A stretch of DNA of 64,000 nt, from the NCBI GenBank assembly GCA_034008185.1, contig CM067104.1:930001-994000 (forward strand), in the 5' to 3' direction. Positions 32,361 to 50,334 of the stretch are shown here, piece after piece. The position numbers and the translations under genes were made by a program. Positions within the stretch are counted from its first letter, which is position 1, and every line of letters starts with the position of its first letter. The stretch comes from Gorsachius magnificus. Its lineage: Eukaryota; Chordata; Aves; Pelecaniformes; Ardeidae. Below the pieces are notes generated by a model. That model worked only from the letters and a program-made list of their open reading frames with translations, was not told the origin of the DNA and searched no databases.

Positions 32361-34230
32361 GGACCCTGCCTCACCCCCTCCAGCCCAGGAGCTCAGGGCA
32401 CACAGAGCCCAAATGCCCCCCCGGGGGTGTTGGGGGGTACCGGGTTCTCAGCTAGGGACCCCCCTCCCTGCACTCCAGACCCCCAGCTCTGCCCACCACC
32501 AGCACTCAGGGATTTTGGGGGGGGCCTGTGGCCCTTTGGGTCCAAATGGGCTGAAAAAGCTGAATTTCCAGTCCAGCACCCCCCCTGCACCCCGCAGCAG
32601 GGGAAACTGAGGCACGGTGCAGCGATCCCCCCCCCAGCCCCCCTTGCATGTCCTTTATCCTAAACCACCACCCCCAAAATTGGGGGGGGGGGGCAGAGAA
32701 AGAAGGGCTGGAGCCGCTTCCCCCCCCAAACTGCCCCCTGTTGGGGGGCAAATGGGGCTGGGGGGGCCGGGCCGAGGCCCCCACCCGCATCTTGGGGGGG
32801 GGGGGAATGGAGTCCCGCAGCATTGCCCCAGGGCGGGGGGGCACAGGCGCTGCAAGGCTGATGCAGCCCCCAGCCCCCCCCTCCTTTGCCCTCCCCACCC
32901 CATCCCCTCTCCCTGCCTCAGTTTCCCCCCCCCCGCCAAGGAAAACCGAGCACGGGCCCCCCCCCCCCCCCGGCCCCCCGCCAGCGGCTCCCCCCAGCCT
33001 CAACCCACAATGGGGGGGGATTGCATTTTTAGGGGGGGAGCGGGGGGTGTCCCCCCTCTTTCCTGCCCCCCCCCAAGCCAACCCCAAGGACAGCGGTTCA
33101 TCCATGCACACCCCCCCCTTCTCAAACCCAACGCCGCCGGCCTCCGACTCACCTCTCCAAGACCGAAGGATGGGGCGGTGCGATGGGGTCTGGGAGGGGA
33201 GGGTGAAGGGTTTGGGGGGGCCTTGGGGAAAGGTTTGGGGGTGCAAAAGCTGGTGCTGGCCCCCGGGCGCGAGGCTGGCGTTCGGGGGAGGCCGGGAACA
33301 GGAAGGTCCCAGCGTCATCCCATTCCCCCGGCCCTGCTGCCGCCTCGCCGCGAGCCGGATGCTTTTTTCCGCTCGGCGAGCAAAAATGGGGTCGAAATCC
33401 TTGGAAGGAAACGGATGGGGGGGTGTGTGTCCCCCCAACCACGACACCCCCAAGCCCCACAGCCGAGCGATGGGTCCCAGTGGGGAGGACGAGGGGGGCT
33501 TGGCCCCTCCGGTGACGGGGAATTGTGGATTCAGGGCTTTTGTTGGTTTTTTTTTCCCCCCCCAGCTCCACTTGGAAAACATTCCCAGGCTGGAGGATTT
33601 GGGGGGGTTTCAACAGGATTTTGGGGATGGATGGGAAGGAAAAACGAGCAGCTGGAGCCCCCCCCAAACTCCCCCCCCCCCCCGCCTTTGCTTTGTGTAA
33701 CGGCTCCGGCTTCCAACCCCGCGCATTTCCCCCCCCTCCGGCAAAAAAAAAAAAAAAATGGTTGGAAATTATGCAACGAGGCCGGTGCCTTCGTTAGCGG
33801 GATTGCACCCAGCTCGGCACCAGCCCCGGGCGTTGAGGTTTTGGGGTGCCTGCAGCATCCCTTTCCGCACCCCCCCCACCCCCCCCCACAGAGCCCCCCG
33901 GCAGGGTTTGGGGGGTGCGAGGGTGGGGTGCAGGGGGGTCCCCATCCCTGCCCCAGGGAGGTTGGGTGACGCGTGCGGGCGCGTGGCGGCGGCCGGCGTG
34001 GGAGCCGTCCCCGCGGGGCACCTGGCGCTGCGGCACCCGGCTCCGCTCCAGCTCCGACCGGGAGGACGGGAAAAACCTTTCCATGGCCGCCGTTGGCGTC
34101 ACCACTGCCATCACTGCCACCACCGCCTCGTCCCCTTGGGGGTGACACCGCCGGGGGGGGGGGGGGGGGCAGGGGGGTGTCCCCCCCCCAAAACCGTGTG
34201 GGTGGGATGATGCTGCACAAGCGCCGCTGC
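32361..34230. other. Spacer between the two zinc-finger genes
   Basis: Dominated by G and C homopolymers (for example near 32680, 32950, 33670 and 34155) and an A15 run near 33732. Several long frames exist only because stop codons are rare in such DNA. No recognisable exon. Confidence 0.6.
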
Positions 34231-34241
34231 TGGGGGGAACT

Positions 34242-34247
34242 TTTATT
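34242..34247 (-). terminator. AATAAA poly(A) signal of zinc-finger gene B (minus strand)
   Basis: TTTATT on the plus strand about 255 bases beyond the stop of gene B. Confidence 0.65.
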
Positions 34248-34499
34248 GATCTCATCGGCCGACCCGCGCGCCCCAACTCTGCGCCCCACGCTCCCACCCC
34301 CCCTGGTTTTGGGGGTGCTCGGGGCGCAGGCGCCCAACCCCGGCTCCGCTGCGGGAGCATCCAGCCCCCGTTCCCGGCCGCCGCAGCCCCCGGCCCTCGC
34401 CGGGGTGACGCCGGTCCCCATCAGCAGGGATGCGCCCCAAAAGTCAACCCCATTCCCACCATCAACCCCCCCCAGCCCTCCCCATCCCGGCCGTCCCCG

Positions 34500-36263
<1,764 letters not shown>

Positions 36264-37204
36264 CCCGGGGGTCCTGGGGGTCCCGGGCGGGCCCCTCCCC
36301 CCGCCATCGCCGCTGCCCAGCACCAGCCGGGGGGGGGGGGGGGGGGGGGGGAAAGCTGGGGTGGGGGGGCCCGCCCCCCCCCAGCCCCCTGTCCCCCCCC
36401 CCCCCCCCATGTGTCCCCCCCCTTATTGAGGACCCCCCCCCCAAAGTGGTGGTGGGGCTACGCTCCCCCCGCCTCTGCCCCGAGCATCGCCGCCATCTCG
36501 GGGGGCCCGGGAAGGGGGGGGGGCAGCGGAAGGGCCGCCCGCATGGCCGCCCTCGGCGCCCGCCGCTACCGGATGGCGCAGCGCTACGGTCGGGGGGCTT
36601 CGGCCCCCGCCACCCGCCCCGCACCGGCCCCCGCAACCCCGCCAAGGGGAACGGGGCCCCCGCCGCGGGGTGCGGGAGGAGATGGGGCGGGGGGCGGGGG
36701 GGGGCACCATCGAGAGCCTGGGCTCCGTGGTGGACCGGGCCCGGAGGGGGGGGGGACGGACGGGGGGGGGGGCTGTTGGGGTGTGTGTCCCCCCCCGGTG
36801 TGTCGGGGGGGGGGTTGGGGTGTCCCCCCCCCCGGTGTGTCTGGGGGGGGGGTGGGGTGCCCCCCCCCCCCGGGGGGGGGGGGAAGGGCCCCCCCCGGGA
36901 CTGGGGAGGGGGGGGTCGCGCCCCCCCCCCGCACCCCAATTGGTTGGAGTGGGGGGGTTGGGCGAGAGTAGGGGTCCCCCCCCAGCCCCCTAGGCTCCCC
37001 TGGGGGGCCCGGGCAGGAGGGACCCCCAGCTCCCACCCACGCCCTGCTCAGCTCTATGGGGGGGCGGGAGCGAGGGTCGGGGCTGGCAGCTGTTGGCTGG
37101 GGGGAAGCAGGCAGCCGGACTGGGAGTCACTGGTTTGAACTGGTGGCGGTGTGAGCCAGCAGCGATGGTCACTGGGGGGGGCCCGTTCAGCTCGTGCCCC
37201 CCCC

Positions 37205-37830
37205 CCCCCAAGCTCAGGTGTCACCATGTTGGGGTGTTGGGACACACCCCCCCACCTTGGCTGTCACGGTGTTAGGATGCTGGGTCACCCCCATGCTGGG
37301 CTGTCACCTTTTCGGAGTGTTTGGTCACCCCCCAAGCCCAGTTGTCACCATGTTGGGTCACCCCTGGGCTGGGCTGTCACCATATCTGGGTGCTGGTGTC
37401 ACACTCGGGCACAGACCTGTCCCCAGCTCAGCCACTGCCCGACTGTCCCCAACAGTCGATCAAACAGCCCATCCCTACAGGGACGCCCTGGTGTGACCCG
37501 GCACAGGGACACCCCAGTGTCACTCTCACAGGGCCACCCTGGTGTCATGTAGGGCCACCGGGAGGGCACCCTGTGTAGGGCCACCCTGGTGTCACCCTCA
37601 CAGGGCCACCCTGGTGTCACCCTGTGTAGGGACACCCTGGTGTCACCCCATGTAGGGACACCGTGTGTAGGGCCACACTGGTGTCACCCTCACAGGGCCA
37701 CCCTGGTGTCACCCCGTGTAGGGCCACCCTCACAGGGCCACCCCAGTGTCACCCTGTGTGGGCCGGCATGTAGGGACACCCCAGTGTCACCTTCCCAGGG
37801 CCACCCCGGTGTCACCCAGCCCTGGGGCGC
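37205..37830. repeat. GGTGTCACC minisatellite upstream of ASB8
   Basis: About 25-30-base units built on CACCCTGGTGTCACCCT and AGGGCCACC. The core GGTGTCACC is a near-perfect palindrome, so single strands could fold into hairpins at each unit. The left part is more diverged. Confidence 0.85.
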
Positions 37831-37859
37831 CCCAGGCCCCGTTGCCATGGTGACGCCGG

Positions 37860-38316
37860 GGCCGCGGCGGTCCCCAGGGTCCGTGTTTCCCCCTCCCCAG
37901 CGCTGCCGGTTGGGGCCGCTGGAATGCAGCGCGTGCGCAGGGAGAGGGCGGATTGGTGGAGAGCAGGGAGGGGGGCGGGGCTTGCGGGCGGGAGCGGCTG
38001 GCGATTGGAGGAGCGCGGGACGGGGGGGGGGGGGGGGGGTGCGCATGCGCTGCTGCGCATTTCCTGCCACTTCCGGGTGGCGGCGGTTTCCGCCTCCCGC
38101 TGGGCCTGGAGCGGCGGCGCTGGGACGGTGCGGAGCCCCGGGACCCCCCCCCGGGACCCCCCCCACCACCCCCCCCCGGGGCCTCTCGGAGCGGCTCCAG
38201 CGGCTCTCCCGCCCTCGCCCAGCCCCGCCGTAGCGGCGGGGCCCGTCAGGGCCGGCGCCGGGGGCTCGGCGGGGCCGCCCGGGGCATGCGGAGGCGGCGG
38301 CCGGCCGGCCCGCGCT
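37860..38316 (+). promoter_or_regulatory. ASB8: ASB8 CpG promoter with NRF1 and ETS-type sites
   Basis: A CpG-dense stretch directly before the ASB8 start. It contains a perfect NRF1 palindrome GCGCATGCGC at 38041-38050, a second NRF1-like GCGTGCGCA at about 37928, and an ETS/GABP site ACTTCCGG at 38069-38076. This trio is typical of TATA-less housekeeping promoters; binding itself is inferred. Confidence 0.6.
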
Positions 38317-40430
38317 ATGTGGTACATCATGCAGAGCATCCAGAGCAAGTACTCGCTGTCGGAGCGGCTCATCCGCACCATCGCCGCCATCCGCTCCTTC
38401 CCGCGGGACAACGTGGAGGATCTCATCGGCAGGGTGCGGCGTTCGGGAAGGACGCGGAGGGTTTGTAGGGGAGGGGGCCGCGGTAGGACCCCCCTCCCCC
38501 GTCAGCCAGCGCCGTGCCCCGCTGCTGCTGCCCGATTTCTGCCGGTGTTTGGCGGCTGGAGGGCCGGGCCCGGCTGCGGGCATCGCTCCCCCCTGCTTGA
38601 ACCCCCATCGGGGCGAGGCTTCCGCGATGGGCCCGCCCTTGGCCCCGGGCAGGGGGTCCGGGGGCTTTGCCTCAGCCTGGGCTATGGGCAACGTTGAGGC
38701 CTGGCTAAGCCCGACTGATCCGGGCAGCTGCCGAGCTATTTCGGGTGGCCAGGGCTCTGCTGGGCAGCTCAGACCCCCTCGGGCCGACAGCCCCCCCGGG
38801 GGGCTGCCCCCAGCCAGGGGATGCTCCTGGGGCGGCTCCGGTCATGCCGGTGGCTTTAGAACGGCTTCGGAGCACCCCACTTGCCTTCCCAAACCCCTCA
38901 CGCCAGCCGTTCCTCGCGATCCTGCCGGAGCAGAGAGCCAGCGTGCGGACGGCAAACCTCTGCCAGACTCCTGCGGCACCCAGATTTCTCCAGGCATCAT
39001 TTAGCGATGATGAATTAATTAAAATCAACGCTGGCAGCAGGGATGCAGACTGTTGAGCGCTTCTGCCAGGCGGGGAGCTGTGTACAGCCATGGTGCCCGG
39101 TCTGAAAACATAACCCCAGGGCTTGCGTGGGGGTGTTACGCCAGAGATCTATTAATAAACCTTTTCTAACGATGCAAATTGAGGCACATCGGCCACTGGC
39201 TCGGGGGTGGAAAAGGGCCAAGAACGGGTGGGTTTGCTAATCCGGCCGTGGTTTCCTGTCATCTCGCAGGGAGCGGATGTGAACTGCATGCACGGCACCC
39301 TGAAACCGCTGCACTGTGCCTGTATGGTGGCTGATGCCGACTGCGTCGAGCTGCTGCTGCAGAAGGGAGCAGAGGTAGAGGCTTTTAAAGAACAAAAACC
39401 ACGTTAAAAATGCAAAGGTCCTTTTGAAAAGGGGCTGGGAAGTTGGGAGGCGGCGGGCGGATGCTGATAAACAGCTGAGATTTGAGCTGACGGTTTTAAG
39501 CAGTGCTGGTTTTGTGCCAAAATGCGCCCAGATGAAGGTTTATCGTCCCAGTAGGGAGTGAAATATTTGTGCCTGGCATCTCGGGGGTGCCCGCTTGTTG
39601 GGGAAGGAGGGTAGTTCTGTGGTTGAAAAGTGAAAGAAGAATTGAAACCTATTTATCGCCTGATTTTTGGCACTTCCCTCTGGCCGCCGGCAGGTCGTAC
39701 GCCCTGCTCCCTGCCTCGTTTTCTCATCAGCTAAATTTGGGAAGCGGGAACAGTTTTGGTGCAGCACCAGTGGGGTTTCTCCCGATGCCGGGAGGAGCTG
39801 GGGTACCCAGGCCGGTCCCCCCTCCCCAGGGGTACAACCGAACCCTTGGAAAAGGACGAAACGGTGTGGAAACCTTTTGGAGTACGGGGCCAACCCCAAC
39901 GCGCTGGATGGCAACAAGGACACCCCGCTCCACTGGGCTGCCTTCAAGAACAACGCCGAGTGCGTGCGGTCGCTGCTGGAGAACGGCGCCTGGGTGAACG
40001 CCGCGATTACAACAACGACACGCCGCTCAGCTGGGCGGCCATGAAGGGTAACCTGGAGAGCGTCAGCATCCTGCTCGACTTCGGGGCTGAGGTCCGGGTG
40101 GTGAATTTGAAAGGCCAAACTCCCATCTCAAGATTGGTGGCGTTGCTGGTTCGGGGCTTGGGTACGGAACGCGAGGATTCCTGTTTTGATCTTCTCCATC
40201 GAGCTATCGGACATTTTGAGCTGAGAAAAAATGGCAGCATGCCCTGGGAAGTGACCAGGGATCAGCAGCTCTGCGAAAAGCTCACCCTGCTCTGCTCGGC
40301 CCCCGGTACCTTACAAACGCTGTCGCGTTACGCCGTGCGCCGCAGCCTGGGCGTGCGGTTCCTGCCGGAGGCGGTGAAGCAGCTCCCCTTGCCCACCTGC
40401 CTGAAGGAGTACGTGTTGCTCCTTAGCTAA
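38317..40430 (+). CDS. ASB8: Ankyrin repeat and SOCS box protein 8, disrupted in exon 3
   Basis: ASB8 is a substrate adaptor of a Cullin5-Elongin BC ubiquitin ligase: ankyrin repeats bind the target and the C-terminal SOCS box binds Elongins. Exons: 38317-38433 ([18 protein letters not shown], start here matches the conserved MWYIM), 39270-39374 ([20 protein letters not shown]) and about 39830-40430. Conserved parts visible are ankyrin segments [18 protein letters not shown] and [15 protein letters not shown], then [12 protein letters not shown] and the SOCS-box end [15 protein letters not shown]. The start of exon 3 is damaged: VNALD is absent before GYNRT, about 15 nt around ALHYA are gone, and single bases are missing near 39873 and between 40005 and 40006. 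The net shortfall against the human length is about 32 nt, so no single frame reads through. Confidence 0.9.
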
Positions 40431-40791
40431 GCGAAAGACGAGGTGCCGGGGCTCTTCCGCGCCGCTGTTCCCCTCCCTTTGTCACCGCTTCCTCGCGGCA
40501 GCGCCAGGAATGAGGTTGACTGCTTGGTTTGGGACTCGCGAGTGCCACGTTCCCCTTCCCTGGTCGCCGTCCCAGTTTTCATCCTGCTCTGCTCTTCCTC
40601 CTGAGCTGGCGTGGGGCAGCGGGGATCCACCAGTGCCGCTCACAGACGGCTCCGTGTTGTCTCGCTCCCCACAACGCCTGCTCAGCGGCTCCTCCCACGC
40701 GCTCTCCCCTCGATTTTTGGCCTCCTGAGATGGACAATCCCCCTTTAACGGCAAATTATATCCCAGCTTTTGGATTAACCAGGGTTTTTTT

Positions 40792-40830
<39 letters not shown>

Positions 40831-41610
40831 GTTGGGGCAGACCTTGGGGAAAAGGAGGCTTTCTAAGTGTGGGGAGAATGGGGAACCCCTCCTTCGTTGA
40901 AGGACCTGAGGCAGGAAATTAAGAGGAGGTGTTGTCAGACCCGGTACGTCCCACAGGACTTCTCCAGCTGGGAGGCCGGTGGAAAACTCCACCCTAAGCG
41001 TGCGTAGCGAGCCCGTGCGTTGTGTAACGGTGCGGGCTGGCACCTCTGCTCAGCACTGACACCCGCCCCCAGCACGACACCCCGCAGACGGGGCAGAGCT
41101 GGTGTGCCCGTGGCTTGCCGAGCTTTGGGCAGAGACGAGGCGTCCCTTTCGATATGTGGAAGTAGGGAATTTTGTCCCCTCGTATCTATAATGTTTAAGA
41201 TGCATCAGCGCTGAAGAGGGTGGGAACACCTCAAAACCCCAAGACTTTGTGGGGCTGTAATTCCTGCGAGTGGAGGAAACGTTTCCTTCCCTTCTCCGGA
41301 TTAGCCCCGCTCGGAGCGCGGGATTCTCCATGCCCCGGAGCTGAGGTTTCCCTCCTGTCTGCCATGCAATAACGCACCTGAGCTCTTCCTCAGCTTTGGT
41401 TTTGCACCATCAACTCACTTTTTTGGTGTTGATTTTATTTACGGGTGTGTGTGGCTGGGCAGATTTCAGGAGGTGGCGTGAGGACGCGCTGGCAGTGGGG
41501 CACCAGGGCAGGACCCCCGTGGGCAGCGCCTGCGCTCTCTTCGGCATGGCACGTCCCCGCGCCCGCCGTCGTGTATTCATGGAAATAAACGGCTCGCCGC
41601 ATGCTGGGAG
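40431..41610 (+). other. ASB8: ASB8 3' untranslated region
   Basis: About 1.15 kb from the ASB8 stop (TAA 40428-40430) to the AATAAA at 41584. It includes a pure T run of roughly 33 bases at about 40795-40828. No coding exon is seen. Confidence 0.6.
41584..41589 (+). terminator. ASB8: AATAAA poly(A) signal of ASB8
   Basis: AATAAA in CATGGAAATAAACGGC, followed by a GTGTGTGTGT element at about 41610. It is the first strong signal after the ASB8 stop. Confidence 0.65.
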
Positions 41611-42200
41611 GTGTGTGTGTCACACGCTCACGGCTGGGGTCAGCAAGGGAGCGCTAGGGGGGGTCAGCCCCACTCTTTTGGGGTCCTGCCTGACCAGGGA
41701 GGCTGCATCAGGGTGGGGTTTGGGGGTGCCACATAGCGGTTTTGCTCCTGTGCTTGGTTTTGGCACCGTGTACCCTCGGCGTCGCGCCTCTGAGAACTGT
41801 AATGTCACCCCGTCCGGGGCGATGCCTCGTTAAACCCTGATGCTGGTGCGTTCTGCGTGGGTTTTACCTCTGATCCCCCTCGCTGGGAGCAGCGAGGAGC
41901 ACGTCACCCTCGCCCATCGCCCTTGTCTGGGGGGTTTTTGGGATCTCGATGCGCAATTCCTCACCCAGGGATCCCCGGGAGAGCTGCCCCGTGCTCTCGA
42001 TGGTGAAGTCAGGCAGGTAAACTTTGATAATTGCTTTATAGGGGGAATTTGGGGGAGAAAAATCAGATTATATATATTTTATTCCTCCCTGTCGTGCTGG
42101 AGAACAAAGCCGTCGGGCCCAGGGGTGCACGTGGGGCTGTGGGGGCCGTGTTCGCCTTCCCCGGGGGCTGAGCGCCGGGAGGGTTGGAGCACGATTCGCA
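41611..42200. other. Spacer between ASB8 and PFKM 3' ends
   Basis: Nearly 600 bases without a recognisable exon between two convergent poly(A) signals. A TATATATA patch lies near 42072. Confidence 0.6.
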
Positions 42201-42221
42201 TTTGCCACCACGAGTGAGGAG

Positions 42222-42227
42222 TTTATT
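42222..42227 (-). terminator. PFKM: AATAAA poly(A) signal of PFKM (minus strand)
   Basis: TTTATT on the plus strand within GAGTTTATTGAAG, about 335 bases beyond the PFKM stop. Confidence 0.75.
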
Positions 42228-42560
42228 GAAGCGTCTTAATTCTGAATTTTTAACACTAAAGTGGTGCCCTAGGGATTCTACCCGGACCGCTTGCTCTCAG
42301 CTCATCGCAACATCCCGCTGCAACACTTGGGGAACCGCTCTTCTGTTTAAAAAGCCCATAAAATATCTAAACCAACCCAAAATTTACCCCGAGGAAACCC
42401 TTTGCTTCGGGGAAACCGCTCTTTTGCCGAGGTGCTGCCTGGCTTCCCGGGGAGGGGGGGTGTGAGCTACAACGGGGAGCGCTTGTTTGGGAGGTTCCCC
42501 GGAGCGACACGGGGACAAAGCCTCTGGGGTGGGGGAAGCCACGCTGGCGGCGATGGCCTC

Positions 42561-48780
<6,220 letters not shown>

Positions 48781-48989
48781 CTTCTTGTCTGGAAAAAGAG
48801 GAAAATTGGGCAAAAATAAAAAATGAAGGGTGGGAAGGGCGGCGAGTTCCCCCCCCGGTCCCGCTGGCACCCGCGTCTGGCACCCGCTGCCCCGCCAGCC
48901 CCTAAATGGGGCCCCCGGGGGGAGGGACAGCCCCGGGGGGGGTGTGTGTGTGTCCCCTCCCTGGCATGGGGGGGCATGGTCCTGTGGGA

Positions 48990-49290
48990 GCTGGTCAGCC
49001 CCCTTACTGGTGCTGGTCTGCTCCTTACTGGTGCCAGGCTGTATTCCTGCTGGTACCAGTCTGCTCCTTACTGGTCAGTCTGTTCTCCCCTTACTGGTGC
49101 CAGGCTGTATTCCTGCTGGTACCAGTCTGTTCCCCTTACTGGTGCCGGTCTGCTCCCCTTACTGGTGCCAGTCTGTATTCCTGCTGGTCCACCAGTCTTC
49201 CCCTTGGTCCTGCCCTCCATGCAGGCACCAGTCCGTTCTCCTTATTGGTTCCGCTGCCCTCCCTGCTGGTACCAGTGGACACTGACCTGG
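48990..49290. repeat. Minisatellite 1 between PFKM and SENP1
   Basis: Units with CTTACTGGTGCCAGGCTGTATTCCTGCTGGTACCAGTCTGYTCC in mixed order, about 35-60 bases each. The first of three unrelated arrays in this spacer. Confidence 0.88.
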
Positions 49291-49384
49291 TGGGTGCCCC
49301 TGCCTCGGGGGGGGGGGGGAAGGGGAAAGGAGGACAGCGGCGAGGGGGTCCTGACGGGTCGGCTGTAGCAGGAGCACCCACGGG

Positions 49385-49560
49385 GACCGGCTGTCATGGG
49401 ATCGGCTGTAACGGGATCGGTTGTAATGGGATCGGCTGTAGGGATCAGCTCAGTGGGATCGGCTGTAACGGGATCAGGCTTGTAAAGGGCATCAGCACTG
49501 GGATCGGCTGTACTGGGATCGGCTGTACTGGGATCAGGTGTAGGGGTCAGCTGCCCCATG
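49385..49560. repeat. Minisatellite 2 between PFKM and SENP1
   Basis: About ten copies of a 14-17-base unit, GGGATCGGCTGTAAC or GGGATCGGCTGTACT. Confidence 0.9.
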
Positions 49561-49569
49561 GGGAGACAC

Positions 49570-49805
49570 CGCTCCATAGGGGAGCACCCCATGGAGTGAT
49601 GCAGCCCCACACCACCACATAGGGTGACAGTGCCCCACAGCGTCCCCCCCACATAGGGTGACACCCTCCCTATAGGGTGACACACCCCTATAGGGTGTCA
49701 CCCCCCCATAGGGGGACATTCTATAGGGTGACGTCCCTCCAGAGGATGACGCACCCCTATAGGGTGACAACCTCCCCATGGGGTGACCACCTCCCCAATG
49801 GGGAC
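49570..49805. repeat. Minisatellite 3 between PFKM and SENP1
   Basis: About 10-12 copies of a 17-20-base unit with the core CCCCTATAGGGTGACAC, drifting toward CCCCATGGGGTGACC at the right end. The core CCCCTATAGGG is almost palindromic. Confidence 0.9.
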
Positions 49806-49839
49806 TTTCTTAGAGTGACACCCCCCCCCGAGGGGGGCC

Positions 49840-50170
49840 CCCCACGGGGGTCGCCCCGGGGCCCCCCTTCCGGCGCCGCCGCGCCCGGCCAGCGGCCCCC
49901 GGGGGCTTCCTCTTCCGGTAGGGCCGGGTCGGGGCGCAGCGGCGGCGGCGGCGGGAGCGGGCATCGGCCTCGGCCTCGGTCTGTCCCCCCCCGCGGCTCC
50001 GGGGCGGCGAACCGGCCTCCGGCCGGGCGCGGCGTGTGCGGGGCGGCGGTACCGCCTGGGGGGGGGGGGGTGTGTGTGAACACCGGGAGGTCTCGGCCGG
50101 TACCGCCAGCCCCTCCCTCTGCCCCCGGCGCTGCGGCTCGGGCGCTGCCCGGCGGGGCCCTGCCTTTCCC
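49840..50170. promoter_or_regulatory. CpG island at the head-to-head PFKM-SENP1 boundary
   Basis: CpG-dense region with GGCGGCGGCGGCGGGAGCGGG and TCTTCCGG, just upstream of SENP1 and on the 5' side of PFKM. It very probably holds the SENP1 start site and may also drive PFKM, whose untranslated first exon was not found. Confidence 0.6.
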
Positions 50171-50334
50171 TGACGTTTTTCTCGTTATCTTCATTTTTAG
50201 AAGGAAAACCGGAGTCGCCTGTGCCCGCCCGCTGCTCTCCAAGCCGGCTCCGGCCCTTCGGGAGAGAGACCGCTTCGCCGCCGCCGGGGCGGGCTGACGG
50301 GGGCTCTTCTTCCCCAGATGCTCCCGCTGAGCCC

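Noticed and set aside
40795..40828. Long T run as a possible processed retrocopy tail (minus strand)
   Set aside because: No retrocopied coding sequence adjoins it; treated as a simple repeat in the ASB8 3' untranslated region.
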